Assembly (NCBI RefSeq): GCF_003265705.1
Contig: NW_020313285.1
Span: 15,588,302-15,652,301 of the forward strand
Direction: 5' to 3'
Origin: Callorhinus ursinus
Taxonomy: Eukaryota; Chordata; Mammalia; Carnivora; Otariidae
Length of the DNA: 64,000 nt
Position numbers and translations under genes: made by a program. Under the pieces are notes generated by a model that saw nothing but the letters and a program-made list of their open reading frames with translations, made no database searches and had not been told where the DNA came from. Shown here piece after piece: positions 11,739 through 22,885 of the stretch (within the stretch, counting starts at the first letter, position 1; every line of letters begins with the position of its first letter).

Positions 11739-11855
11739 GGGGGTACCTGGGTGGCTCAGATGGTTAAGCGTCCGCCTTCGGCTCAGGTCATGATCCCCGG
11801 GTCCTGGGATCGAGTCCCGCGTTGGGCTCCCTGCTCCTTGGGAGCCTGCTTCTCC

Positions 11856-11903
<48 letters not shown>

Positions 11904-11938
11904 TTCATGAATAAATAAATAAAATCTTTAAAAAAAAA
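11739..11938 (+). repeat. Can-SINE with long CT tract
   Basis: Head GGGGGTACCTGGGTGGCTCAG, (CT)n at about 11864-11899, tail AATAAATAAATAAAATC. Flanked by a 15-bp duplication AGAAAAACACTATAA. Confidence 0.96.
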
Positions 11939-12350
11939 AGAAAAACACTATAAAATGAGTCTAGTTAAAGTGTCCAAGTTTAAAAGATTAAGAGATTGAA
12001 GCAAGTGAATTTGCAAAAGAACCACATAGAATTTGTTAAAATGGAAAATTTGATTATTTAATTAAAAGTCAATAATTGAGGAAAATATTAATAGTGAAAA
12101 TTAAATAGCAGTTGAGAAACAGTTGAAAGAACCCAAATAGAAATGTATCTAAAGCTAGGGATTCTATGAAATTGGAGTCAAATGGAAAGACAATCTTTAA
12201 AGTATCCATAGAGAAAAAAACAAAAGTGTATGTTCAGAGGACCAAAAATCAGATTAACAGTGAATTTCTCATCAGCAACAGTAGAGGTCAGAATAATATC
12301 TGCAGAGGACTGAAGGAAAAACACTGTTAACCAAGAATTTCATACTTAGC

Positions 12351-12544
12351 TGTTAAGCTCTCATGCAAGAATAAGGGCACAATATAGAAATCATGTTAAC
12401 AGTGTATCTAAATAAAGGTTAGATGGGAGATTTCTGTTTTGGCAATTCTTGTTAAGCTCTCATGCAAGAATAAGGGCACAGTATAGAAATAACAGTGTAT
12501 CTGAATAAAAGGTTAGATGAGAGATTTCTGTTTTGGCAATTCTT
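12351..12544. repeat. two-copy tandem duplication (about 99 and 95 bp)
   Basis: The unit beginning TGTTAAGCTCTCATGCAAGA at 12351 is repeated from 12450. The second copy has a short deletion after ATAGAAAT and a few substitutions. Both end TTTTGGCAATTCTT. Confidence 0.95.
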
Positions 12545-12777
12545 TTATAAGTAAATTGTTTCAAAAATTGAAATTAAAAAACCCTCACTGTTTTAGAGAA
12601 ACAACTAGAAGCTTACCACTTGCAGGTAATCATTAACAGCATGTATTATTGAAAAAACTCTTAAAAGTATGTACTTTATGAAGATGGAAATTCATCTTTA
12701 AAGGAAGGATTGAAAAACAAGGAACAGTGGTTATCAAAGAAATTGGTAAATGTCGATAACCATTGATTATCATCATC

Positions 12778-12850
12778 ATTCTGTACTTCCATGTGCCAAG
12801 TCTAAGTATTTTGTCTAATTCACACAGCCCTATGGTATAGGTACTTAACA
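12778..12850 (+). repeat. MIR fragment
   Basis: Matches the MIR centre: CATGTGCCAAGTCTAAG...ACACAGCCCTATGGTATAGG. Diverged. Confidence 0.6.
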
Positions 12851-13374
12851 TTTTTCTGACCTCAGGGACACCAAATTCTCCTTTTTGAAGGAGCTCATTC
12901 AGTCCCTGGCACACTGAGTGAAAAGGGACAAAACCAAGTTATGTCTCTGTGAAATTTGAGAATTCTGAGTAAGAGAAAATCTTTAAGCCTTTGAGAGAAG
13001 GGAAAATTTTTCACCTAGAAAGCAAATTAGAATGACACCAGTCTTCTTAGCAGCATCTCTGGAAGGTAGAAGGTCATGAAACAGTGCCTCTAAAATCCTG
13101 AGGGAAAAGATCTTTAACTTGATACTCTGTACTCAGTCAAATGTCAAATGCAGGGATTTAAAACATTTTCCTTCCTATGTACCCTTTCTTCAGAAGCTAC
13201 TGGACTTGGAAGGTATAAGTAAATCAACTATTTTCACATGGAAAAAGCTACTGGAGTATGATTTTGCAAAATAAGCTGAGGAGGATGAAGAAAAAGGAAT
13301 ATGTAATGATTAGAAATCGGAAAGGAACTGAGGGAACATGCCTAGAGAGCAGCTAGTTAGAATTGAAGCAGGAG

Positions 13375-13570
13375 GGCACCTGGGTGGCTCAGTTGGTTAA
13401 GCGACTGCCTTTGGCTCAGGTCATGATCCCGGAGTCCTGGGATCGAGTCCCACATCAGGCTCCTGGCTCAGCGGGGAGCCTGCTTCTCCCTCTGACCTTC
13501 TCCCCTCTCATGCTGTTTCTCTCTCTCTCTCTCTCTCTCAAATAAATAAAATCTTAAAAAAAAAAAAAAA
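13375..13570 (+). repeat. Can-SINE, young-looking
   Basis: Complete head, body and A-tail, flanked by a perfect 16-bp duplication AGAATTGAAGCAGGAG (13359-13374 and 13571-13586). Confidence 0.97.
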
Positions 13571-13586
13571 AGAATTGAAGCAGGAG

Positions 13587-14936
13587 GCCAGGTGTTGTGA
13601 AGAAACAAAACAAAACCAAAAAAAATTTTTTTTTTAATCAGTATGTCTACACATATGGTTAGGTATTTGGAAATTACAGGTCTTTTGCAGCTCTAATTAA
13701 AATATTTTACAGTTCTGATATAGGTACATAGAAAAACTAGGCAAATAAAAAAGCTCAGCACTTATTAACCTCAGGGAAAAGAAAAGATGATTCAAGAAGG
13801 GATAGCTGATTCTAATACGTTACTTATTTCAGTAGTAGCAATTATAATTACATAATCTAGCGGTAATGGTGATGGTGACGGAGTTTGAAGATAGGTGATG
13901 TAAAAAAAAACCTATCAATCTATTTTAACAGAAAGTCAGTTTAAATTATTTACAAATCGACAATTTAAGAAGTAGCATAAGCATCTTATTTATAATTATA
14001 AGTACCAGAAGGAAACATGTTGGTAAGTTAGAAATTACTACAACCAATAGATGAAGAGGGATAGGTTAGAGATTTATCTTTTTTTTTTTTTTGAGATTTG
14101 CCATTTTTGATAACTTTTTATTACTTGAATTTTAAAAATCTATGTGCTTGTATTATTTTGAATAACAATAAAGATTTGTTTAGATGTAAGAAAGCATTGT
14201 GCAAGTATGGTTTTATTCAGAGAACTGCCAGTAGTAGGATAGAATTCAAATGTGTGTTCCTTGGTAAACAGTGTGTGGTGGTACCACCCACCAAGAAAGT
14301 TAACATAAAACCAGATATGGGGGAAAGGGCAATGAATTCTATGTTTCAAATACCAGGTTTCAGGTAAGTAGGAGACTAAATGAGATGTTCATTTGTAGAT
14401 GTATATAAATGTCTGCCTGAACTCAGGAGAAAAGTTCAGAGTGATAATAGATATTTCAGTCCATCACCTAATACATTGAGAGGCTATGTATCACATAATT
14501 GTTACTTCTAATTTGGCCGCTAAAGAAGTATTTAAGGAGAGGGAATAATACAATGGAAATGGGAAAAAGGAAAAAGGGGGAGAGAGAAAACGAAAAGCAG
14601 AAAGAAGAAAAGTAGCAGGAAACGAAAAGGAGAAAGATTATTAAGGAGAGGGAAGGAAGGCATGACAATCATTCTCATACAAGAGGGAGAAGAAATACGG
14701 GGAGTAGAGCTTGAGAGAGTGGTGTTCATGAACATTGCTTTCCTCTATGTCGGTATTGCAAACTCTTGCACATTTGAGCCAAAAGAAAAAAAAAAGAACT
14801 CTCTTATATCCCTAAACATAATGTATGTTAAATACTTTAGTTTTAATTAAGAGGGGAAAAAGAAGATGTGAGGGGGGAAAAGCCTGAGTAGACTGTGAAG
14901 ATGTTACCTAACGAATAAAATATCAGTGATTAATGT
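13587..14936. other. intronic sequence with a purine-rich tract
   Basis: No mobile element recognised. A strongly purine-biased stretch (G/A on the + strand) runs from about 14536 to 14725. The rest is AT-rich and has no coding signal I can support. Confidence 0.4.
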
Positions 14937-14937
14937 T

Positions 14938-15110
14938 CTGGGTGGCTCAATTGGTTAAGCATCTGCCTTTGGCCAAGGTCATGATCCTGGGGTCTTGGGA
15001 TTGAGCCCCACGTCACCAGGGAGTCTGCTTGTCCCTCTCCCTATGCCTCTCCCTCCACTCGTGCGTGCACTCTCTCTCTCTCAAATAAATAAAATCTTAA
15101 AAAAAAAAAA
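14938..15110 (+). repeat. Can-SINE lacking the first head bases
   Basis: Begins GGGTGGCTCAATTGGTTAAG, without the usual GGGGCGCCT, and runs to an AAATAAATAAAATC tail and A-run. Confidence 0.9.
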
Positions 15111-15114
15111 CTGA

Positions 15115-15402
15115 GGAAGAAAACACATGTAAAGCCTGTATACTGAAAACTACAAATTATTGGGTATGTCATGTTAATGAATTAGAATACTCAATATTGT
15201 TCAAATGTAATTATCCATTATGTAGTTGTTAGTATAAATGCAATCCCAATCAGAAGTGCGGGAGGCTTTTTTGTAGAAACTGACACAAACTGAATCTAAA
15301 TGTATATGGAAATGTGAAGAACCTAGACAGTCCACAAAAAGCATAACTTATAAAAGATAAAATCGATAAACCAGACTATCAAAAAACAAACTATTTGAAA
15401 GA
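15115..15402 (+). repeat. L1 ORF2 fragment, plus strand
   Basis: Contains the degenerate ORF2 region ...AATGCAATCCCAATCAGAAG... followed by TTTTTTGTAGAAACTGACAC. It continues beyond the SINE at 15403-15576. Confidence 0.65.
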
Positions 15403-15576
15403 TTTTTTTTTAAAGATTTCATTTATTAGAGAGCGCGCATGAGCAGGGGGAGGGGCAGAGGAAGAAGCAGACTCCCATCTGAGCAGGGAGCCCATGTGGG
15501 GCTCCATCCAGGACTCTGAGATCATGACCTGGGCTGAAGGCAGATGCCCAACCCACTGAGCTACCCAGGTGCCCCA
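15403..15576 (-). repeat. Can-SINE, minus strand
   Basis: TTTAAAGATTTCATTTATTA at the left and GAGCTACCCAGGTGCCCC at the right. Inserted in an L1 fragment. Confidence 0.95.
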
Positions 15577-16030
15577 AAAGATGTTGTTTAAAAAAAGAAT
15601 GCCTAGGAAAAGATATTCCCAGTACTTATTTTGAACAATGGACTTGATCTAGAATATGTAAAGAGCACAGTTGAATAAGACAACTAAATTAAAAAGTGAG
15701 CAAAAGATCTCAACATATGTAACCAAGGAAGATAGATGAATTGCCAAACAAACTAAAGAAAAGACTATCATTAGTTATCATCAAAGTGCAAATTAAAACC
15801 TCAGCAAGATACTACTTCATACCCACTAGAATGACCAACACTGAAAAGACTGACAGTTGTAGAACAACGGGAACTCTCCTACATTGCTGGCACAAGTGCA
15901 GAATGGTAAAACGGATTTGGAAAACGGGTGAACAGTTTCTTACAAAGTTAAAATTAAACCTAGAGTAAGATCCAGCATTTCTATTTCTCAATTACTCTGG
16001 AGAGATGAAAAGCTATCCAAGTGCAGAATG
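15577..16030 (+). repeat. L1 ORF2 C-terminal fragment, plus strand
   Basis: Recognisable order of L1 motifs: AAAGTGAGCAAAAGATCTCA, CAAATTAAAACCTCAGCAAG, GGAACTCTCCTACATTGCTG, and GATCCAGCATTTCTATTTCT. Translation is broken by stops. Inactive. Confidence 0.8.
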
Positions 16031-16983
16031 TAAGGAGAGGAAGCTGATGGTGGAGAGTACTACTACAATTTTTTTTAACTCATGCCAGTTTCTCTGAAAG
16101 CCAGGAGACTGAGCTTTTAATTCAAGGAGACTGCCAGTCACAGAATGGCCAGATAATTCACTTTAAGCTTTTCTAAAATTTTGTCTTGTGAACCTGTGCA
16201 TTTGTGAAATACCGTCTGGTGCTGTAGACCAGTCTGACCCCTTATATATATGTGTGGAATGTGCTGAGCTGTGTTTAAAGCCAAATTTAGATGTTGATGT
16301 TGTTGCAAAGTGACACTCCTTTTATTGTCTTAAGATTTTAAAAGTATAAGGTTTTCAAAATGGAAATGTTTTAAGCAACTGTCAGCTCAAGAAATGAAAG
16401 TAACTATAGTTTATATATTACTAGTGAAATTGTTTTGTGATGAATTTAATACTTCTCTCCAGGTGTTCATATATAAATGTTTTAAGTATGCACTTTTGAA
16501 AAATAATTGTGACAAGGAAGTTTGTTTAGAAAAGGAAGAAGATGGAAATGTATTTGCATGACATTCCAAGGCGTGTTTGAGACATTTTTAGATTCATATA
16601 TTTACTTAACAAATATAGAGCTGTGGAGTTGCAAACACCTGCTTGGTTTGAAAGTGCATTTCACGATTATCTAGGTGGAAATAACTTAAGCTGTATATCC
16701 TGTCTTATTTCCAAAAATGAGGCAAAAATTATTGCACTTTTAAAAATCATTATTCAACTAAACACGAGGGAGGAGGAAGTCTTGTGAATGTCATTTTCCA
16801 AGGTACATGTGAGTGTGAAATTGTATATTTTAAAATTCACAAATTAATGAATAGCTTTACTCTAAATGGGAAGGAGGTCTGAATTTGGAACAAGGAAAGG
16901 TGATAAAGTATTATGGATTGTATATTAGGAAGCTTTTTATTTTAAGTATTAAACAGAAAGAACACTTAAGTTAAAAAAAGAAT
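16031..16983. other. AT-rich intronic sequence, nothing recognised
   Basis: No element or coding feature seen. Confidence 0.4.
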
Positions 16984-17154
16984 GGGTAGCTGGGTCGCTC
17001 AGTTGGTCATGTATCTGCCATTGGCTAAGGTCATGATCTTAGGGTCCTGGGATCGAGACCCACATCAGGCTCTGCACAGTGGGGAGTCTGCTTCTCACTG
17101 TCACTCTCCCTCTGTGCTCATCCTCTCTCTCTCTCAAATAAATAAAAAAAAAAC
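16984..17154 (+). repeat. Can-SINE, diverged
   Basis: Head GGGTAGCTGGGTCGCTCAGT, body with TCCTGGGATCGAGACCC, CT tract and A-tail. Confidence 0.93.
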
Positions 17155-17264
17155 TACACCTCCCAATCCAAAATTAATATTTGAAGATGGTTTCTGGAAA
17201 ACAGTTTCCAAATAAAAAAGAAATTTGCCTGACTTTATATGTAGATAAGAAAATAGAATAAATT

Positions 17265-17450
17265 GGGCGCCTGGGTGGCTCAGTTGATTAAGTGTCTGCC
17301 TTCGGCTCAGGTCATGATCCTGGAGTCCTAGGATCGAGTCCCACATCGGGCTCCCTGCTCAGCAGGGAGTCTGCTTCTCCCTCTGACCCTCCCCCCTCTC
17401 ATGCTTTCTCTCTCTCATTCTCTCTCAAAATAAATAAAATCTTAAAAAAA
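17265..17450 (+). repeat. Can-SINE with perfect 18-bp duplication
   Basis: Head GGGCGCCTGGGTGGCTCAGT, complete body, tail AAATAAATAAAATC. Flanked by AAGAAAATAGAATAAATT at 17247-17264 and 17451-17468. Confidence 0.97.
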
Positions 17451-17638
17451 AAGAAAATAGAATAAATTAAACCATAGATTTTTTCAACATCAAATTTCCA
17501 AATCCAATAAGTTTGAAGTTTTTCTATGTCTGTGTTGCAACAGTGATGAGCATAAAGAATTTTCAGTTTTAAACAAAGGTATATTTGTTTTCATAGATAG
17601 AATTGGTTAAAAGAGACGTCATTTCACAATGACGTCTT

Positions 17639-17860
17639 TTTTTCCATTAAGAAATTTTTTTTATTTGTAATGAAGTATAGTTGACATAGTAGTTTCTGGC
17701 TTGCAGCATAGTGATTTGGCAATTATATACATTATGAAATGCTCATCAGGAGAGAAGTGTAGTTACAGTGTGTTACCACACAAAGTTATTACTGTATTAT
17801 TGACTATATTCCCTATGTTGTGTCTTTTTCATCTTAATGACTTACTTATTTTACAACTGG
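17639..17860 (-). repeat. 5'-truncated L1 3' end, minus strand
   Basis: T-rich start followed by typical antisense L1 3' UTR sequence (AATGAAGTATAGTTGACATA...). Flanked by a 14-bp duplication CACAATGACGTCTT (17625) and CACAATGACTTCTT (17861). A relatively old insertion. Confidence 0.85.
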
Positions 17861-18589
17861 CACAATGACTTCTTAATGCCTGAGGTCTTTGATCAAGGTG
17901 GAATTAAACTTCCTAAATGCAACACTAAATAATGTTCTAAATAATGTTCCTGTTATTGTGAATTTAACCCTTTCCTCTTAGATTCTTCCTGAGAAGGAAG
18001 TAAGAGCTTCTGAACCTTCACAGTATTTATCTAGTTCACTGGACAAAGTCAGTACAACACTGCAACTTCTTTGTTTTGGAAGTTTGGGTGAGATGAGGAA
18101 TGTTCATCCCTGCTTGAAAATAAATCTTCCAGGTTCTGAATTTTAACTATGGCAAGAATGTAAATTTTCTTCCTTCTGATCTTCCTCCTTGAACATAGGC
18201 TTAAATCTTAACCTGTCCTTTTTCCTGTAGTATGTTAGGGGACTTGTCCCGTGGACTCAGTAGAATCAGAGTCCCACGTTTGTGACATTAAACGTATATG
18301 CATTTATCTTTACTGAAGATTTTCATCCACAAATATAAAGATGACTGTAATTCGTGTCTTACCAGGTTTCCAGTCATGGCTTTGGAGAACACAAAAGGGA
18401 GGAGTGTTATTTCACTTAATGTTCAGGGTGTGTGATCTTGTAATGTAGCTGTCTTTTACTGATTTATAGTTGGGATAGCTTATAAATGGACTATATCTTT
18501 TTCAGAGATTGATAAATATGTGGTATGTTTGATTACTTGGGACAAAAATGTTAATACACTCTGAGTAATCTCATTAATGCATCTTTGGT

Positions 18590-19262
18590 CTTTTCATTTC
18601 TGGGATGGCTCTTTTCTTCACTGTATCTGCCACCCTACCATGTCTTTTCTGGGAAATATTTCCTACATTTGTTGACTCTGCTTCTTTCCCTTCACTCACT
18701 TCTCAACTCTCTCTAATCTGATTTCTGCCCGCACTACTTCAGTGAAACTGATGTAACCAGGACCACCAAGTATTTCTGCCCATTCTGATGGACAGTTCTC
18801 TGTCTTGGCTATATCTCATCAGCAGTTAAAACCGTTACCAACTTCCTCTTTGAAACAGGCCCCAGTGACACCACAGTAACTGGTTTTCCTCCTCTCTCTC
18901 TCTCTCTCTGTGGTAATAGACAAATATTCTTGGTAGACTTTTCTCCCTCTACCCATAGTTAAATGATCCTATTAGAGTTCTCTCTTAGACCCTCTTGGCT
19001 TTTCATGATGCAGCTTTCCTTAGAAATTAGGATTCAGGAGCACTTGGATGGCTCAGTTGGTTGAGTGTCGGTGAGCTTGGGTTTCTCTTTCTCCCTCTCC
19101 CCTCTCGCCTGCTTTCTCTCTTTCTCTAAAACAAATAAATCTTAAAAAGAAAAAAGAATTTAGGATTCATGGCTTCATTAATGATCTGCTGGTAATTCCA
19201 GGTCTTTTCCTTGGCTTCAGAACTGTACATCCAGAGGTCTAATGGACATCTTTACTTGATGG
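18590..19262 (+). repeat. L2 relic interrupted by a SINE
   Basis: Mammal-wide L2-type sequence: CACTACTTCAGTGAAACTG, then TGGCTTCATTAATGATCTGC and CTAATGGACATCTTTACTTG after the SINE at 19037-19155. Strongly diverged. Confidence 0.6.
19037..19155 (+). repeat. Can-SINE with internal deletion
   Basis: The head GGAGCACTTGGATGGCTCAG and tail are present, but the central part is missing (about 119 bp in total). Flanking copies of GAAATTAGGATTCA occur at 19023 and, with one change, at 19156. Confidence 0.9.
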
Positions 19263-20213
19263 TTGTACTAGGCTGCAGGTGATAGAAATCCACTTCAGTG
19301 TGGCTTCAGGCTAAAAAGAGAGAAACACAGCCTCACAAAAACCAAAGCTCAGGTGCATAGGTCAAACTGGTCTTAGGGATGAGTGGAAGCAGAGATTCAT
19401 GTCTTCTAGACTTCCTCCTCTCTCTTGTCTGTGCTTGTCAGCATTATTATCTCAGAACAGTCATCTACATGAAGTTTGGAATTTACTTGGCAAAGGCCTT
19501 TCTTAAAGTCAACAGCTTGGCAGCCACGAAGAAAGGATAGGTTCACTCTTTGCCCAGCTCCACATAGAAAATAGCCTGACATGGATTCTGAATGACTCAG
19601 TTGGTTAGCTACCGGTGAGATATAAAAAATTATTTTTACTGACACTGATTCTGGTGATGGTGGTGGCAGGAATCTAATGTCTTAATTCACAAAATGAAGC
19701 CAAAATTAGACCCTGTCCATCTTTCATGTTCAATTTCAACTTCATTGGAGAAGCTGCTAGTTTTATTGATGGTTATTGATGAGTTACAGCTGCTTAATTG
19801 TCTAAGAAGAGTTGATTGCTCTACCAGTTACTTCCTGGGTTGTCTTTGAGAATAGAGGTTCAGGTGAGGAAACCTGTATGAAAATGATCAGTATTTCTTC
19901 TTGGAATTTCAGACTTTTGTATGGCTATCATACTGTTCTAGTTAGTGATTTAAAAAAAATAAACTTATTAGAATAATTCAGAGTTTTATAGTCATAAAGT
20001 AGGATACTCTATGAAGGCAGGGATTTCTTATTTCACTGCCATATTCCTGATACCTGACAAAGTGTTCAGAAAATTCTGTTGAATATCAGTGTATTAAAAT
20101 TTTAATTTTTTTTAATGCTTTTTGGGGAAATAATTTTAATTTTGTCACAGATTTAAAAAATCATCTAAGGCTAAGTAAAATAACTTGTTTTCTTCTATTT
20201 TTCTTCCTTTTAG
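19263..20213. other. intronic sequence with an L2 3'-end relic
   Basis: Around 20005-20095 the order CTATGAAGGCAGGGATTTCT...CTGTTGAATATCAGTG matches the L2 3' end. The rest shows nothing beyond the polypyrimidine tract of the acceptor at 20213. Confidence 0.45.
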
Positions 20214-20507
20214 ACTACCTGTTAGACGCCCTGAGTCAAGACAACAATTTTTATACCTTCCTGGTGGTTGAGAAACGAGTATCTGTAGAACGAGAAGCAA
20301 AGAAAGGAAAACAGATTGACTTTCTTCATTAAATCGACTGTATAAGATACTTGACTTTCAGGAACAAAAATACAGAGAAGTAATAAAATTATTATTTTTT
20401 TTTGGCATCATTGGACATTCAGCATATCAGAGGAGCTTGCTTTTGAAGCTTCCCGAGCTAAGATTTGAAAACTTCACTGGTGCTCATTTATACCGTGGAC
20501 TATAAGC
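20214..20507 (+). other. CDC42SE2: CDC42SE2 5' UTR part of first coding exon
   Basis: This 294-nt noncoding part follows the acceptor at 20211-20213 and runs to the start codon. I find no ATG in it on the + strand. The frame of the start codon is closed by a TGA at 20466-20468, which rules out N-terminal extension from further upstream in this exon. A T-rich run lies near 20392-20404. The exon start is a splice-site inference; the absence of ATG is read directly. Confidence 0.8.
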
Positions 20508-20561
20508 ATGAGTGAATTCTGGTTGTGTTTCAACTGCTGTATTGCAGAACAGCCTCAGCCT
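20508..20561 (+). CDS. CDC42SE2: CDC42 small effector protein 2 (SPEC2), coding exon 1 (residues 1-18)
   Basis: This segment encodes residues 1-18, starting M-S-E-F-W-L-C-F-N-C-C, and ends in phase 0 at a GTAAGT donor (20562-20567). The family is a small CDC42-binding adaptor. Its N-terminal cysteines (here C7, C10, C11) are the known palmitoylation and membrane-targeting region. CDC42SE2 acts downstream of GTP-bound CDC42 in actin organisation, including at the T-cell synapse and phagocytic cup. The ATG is chosen because it has A at -3, no ATG lies upstream in the exon, and an in-frame TGA lies 42 nt upstream. The segment joins in phase to 51601-51702 and 55161-55259 for 84 codons plus stop, the usual family length. 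The paralogue CDC42SE1 is the main alternative. The whole sequence fits CDC42SE2 better. Confidence 0.95.
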
Positions 20562-20904
20562 GTAAGTATGAAGTAATATGTGTACGGATTGGGTGGGGTG
20601 CTTGTTAAACACACCGCTGGTTCTCAAGTTGGGAGTCAGGACCCTAGCAGATCTCAGGAGTGTCAGAAAGGAGTTCATGGAACTCTGAACATCCGGTTAA
20701 AAAAAAAAAAAAACTTTTTTGAGTAAATACTGAGTGTCAAGAACTGTGCCTGGCTGAGGAGGTTGTCTCCTCTACCAAGTAGATGGCTTCTAGAGGAACA
20801 GTGAGGGGTTGACACCCCGACTTGAGGTAAAACAGTGGAGTCAGCCTTGAAAGTCAGTGGGTAGAAGATGTGGCAGCCAGACTGCTCACATCCTTCTTGA
20901 CTTA

Positions 20905-21005
20905 CCACTTCTTTTTCCTCTCAGCAAGCATCTGAGGTAGATACCATTACCCTTATTGTTCAGCTGGAATAGATAGAGTTTTTGCTCCAAGTTCTATAGG
21001 TAGTA
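20905..21005 (+). repeat. MIR-like fragment
   Basis: Order of MIR motifs, diverged: CTGAGGTAGATACCATTACC...CTCCAAGTTCTATAGGTAGT. Confidence 0.5.
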
Positions 21006-21059
21006 ATCGGTCTTAGGTAACATTTGGTGCGTGCCCTACCTTTGTGCTTCTAACTGGTG

Positions 21060-21330
21060 CACTCACATTGTTGCCTCTTCCCAAATCTTGCCCACCAAGT
21101 CAATTTTTTGTTCATCTTTTAAGATGCCCAGATCAAATGTCACTTCTGTATAATCGTCAGCTTTTTCCTGACTTAGTCATTACCTCATGTGTATTCCCAC
21201 TGGCTCATTACTTTATTTTTCTATTATAGCCTAGAACTTCTTTATGGTAAATAACTTCTACAGTCTCTCCACCACATTTTTAGTTCTTTAGGGGCTCTGA
21301 CCAGATTTACTTTGTATTTTCAGGATCAAA
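21060..21330 (+). repeat. L2 relic
   Basis: L2-like order: CCCAGATCAAATGTCACTTC, TTTTTCCTGACTTAGTCATT, and the following T-rich 3' part. Confidence 0.5.
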
Positions 21331-22053
21331 TCTATTATCTTGGAGCATGCAGCTTTACGTGCCAGTTGGTTAGCTGGCTGGCTGGCCCAATGAGTGAATT
21401 TATACTGTTTCATTTACATTTGTAAGAACATAAATGGAAGAATGAGGTGTAATCTTGAAGTCTTCTCAGATCTTTTTTGAGCCTTTTCCTGGGCATGTGC
21501 AGTCACTTTGTAATTTTCCTCAAGTATGCAGTGTTTTTTTGAACGTACTAGTCTTTCATGTTTGGCTCCCAGAAGGGGAAAAAGTGAGAAATGAAGAGCA
21601 CTGGAGGGAGAGGAGAAAGGATGCTGGCTTTTAAATCCCCTACAAGTGACCGAACTAGAGGGGGAAGTGCAAAGACTGCCCACCTCCTTTGCTCCTTGAT
21701 GATGAGAAGCACAGATAATTGAAGGAGGGGTTCATTTTTGCCCATCCTGGCTCTATAAGATGTGTGTAAGCTGCTGTAGGAAACAGCTAGGAGTTGGGGA
21801 TGGGTAGCTGCTACGGTAGTAAGAGCTGAAATTGACTGAAATTAAATGTAGTTTATCTTCCCCTGGAGGTTGCAAACCTTCAACAGACTCCAGAGTTCTA
21901 AAATAGTTCTATCAGACAGATTCTGCCAATGCATTTGTTGTGGTGGGATGCAGAATCCTTGTGCTACTTACTTTGCCATTTCCCCTTTTACAACTTTTAT
22001 AATTTTGTTTTTTACATTTGGCTCTTTGGTCCATGAAATAGGGAAGATTGTTC
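21331..22053. other. intronic sequence, nothing recognised
   Basis: No element or coding feature that I can support. Confidence 0.35.
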
Positions 22054-22885
22054 TGTGTGGTGTGAGGTAGGGGTCTGTTCTTTCATGCTAATCAGCTACC
22101 TACAGTTTATTAAATAATCTTTTTATTAGTGATTTGGAATGTCACTTTTACTGTATGCCATGTTTTCCTCTATTGAAGGGTCCATTCCTGAAGTCTTTTA
22201 TTTTTTTCATGCATGTGTTTACACTGGTGCCTCCAGCATACTGTTTCAATTGCTGTAGTTACTAAGTAAATTTTTGCTATATCATAGAGGAAATCTCTTT
22301 CATAGATCTTTTTTCAACTGTATTGGTAATGTCTTGTTTTGTGAGCTGGTTTGTTCTTCCGTGGTCCCTTATCAGATTTTTCTCTTTATCTTTTTTCTTT
22401 ATATGAAGTATTTCATAATGCGTATTTTTAATACTATAGGTGTTTACGATTGCATTGTATGTAGAGTGTAATTGAGATTTGATGTCTTCAGAATTCTGAA
22501 CAATCCCTTTGAGAAACATGGCATATGTTTTCATTTATATAGTTTTTTTCATATTCTTTTAGTAAAGCTCAAAAATTTCATCATTAAAATTATGCACATT
22601 TCTTATTAGATTGGTTCTAAATATTTTAGGTTTTTTCCTTACTGTTGTGAATCAAATTCTGTTCTTCAATTACCTTTCCTAATAAAATTTTATTAGTATA
22701 TAGGAAATTAATATTTATCCACTAATCTTTTAACCAGACATCTTACTGAACAGTTTATATTTTCAAAATACCTTTGTATGGTGACAGGTTATTTTTTTTA
22801 GTCTTTTTCTGATGAGTGAATGTCTTATCCTGGTATCTTATGCATTGACTAAGATCTCCAGCATAATGTTGAATAGTGCCAGTGA
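22054..22885 (-). repeat. antisense L1 ORF2 fragment
   Basis: The + strand carries the familiar reverse-complement order of L1 ORF2: TGGTGTGAGGTAGGGGTCTG, later CTAAATATTTTAGGTTTTTT and CTAAGATCTCCAGCATAATG. Many changes mark it as old. Confidence 0.75.

Larger units (their letters stand above)
12200..13215 (+). repeat. old L1/HAL1-like fragments with a MIR relic
   Basis: The stretches near 12240-12350 and 13020-13200 resemble the end of old L1 ORF1-type sequence (ACTGAAGGAAAAACACTG...CCAAGAATTTC and related). A MIR relic lies at 12778-12850 (CCATGTGCCAAGTCTAAGTA...). A tandem duplication occupies 12351-12544. Family assignments are from memory and tentative. Confidence 0.4.
1..20213 (+). 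other. CDC42SE2: CDC42SE2 upstream intron (3' part)
   Basis: The stretch before the first supported exon ends in a pyrimidine-rich tract (about 20189-20210) and TAG at 20211-20213, a good splice acceptor. No CpG island, promoter or 5' noncoding exon was recognised in it, so the first exon should lie before the window. That this is intron rather than intergenic DNA is inferred from the acceptor and from the known CDC42SE2 layout, in which noncoding first exon(s) lie far upstream. Confidence 0.8.
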
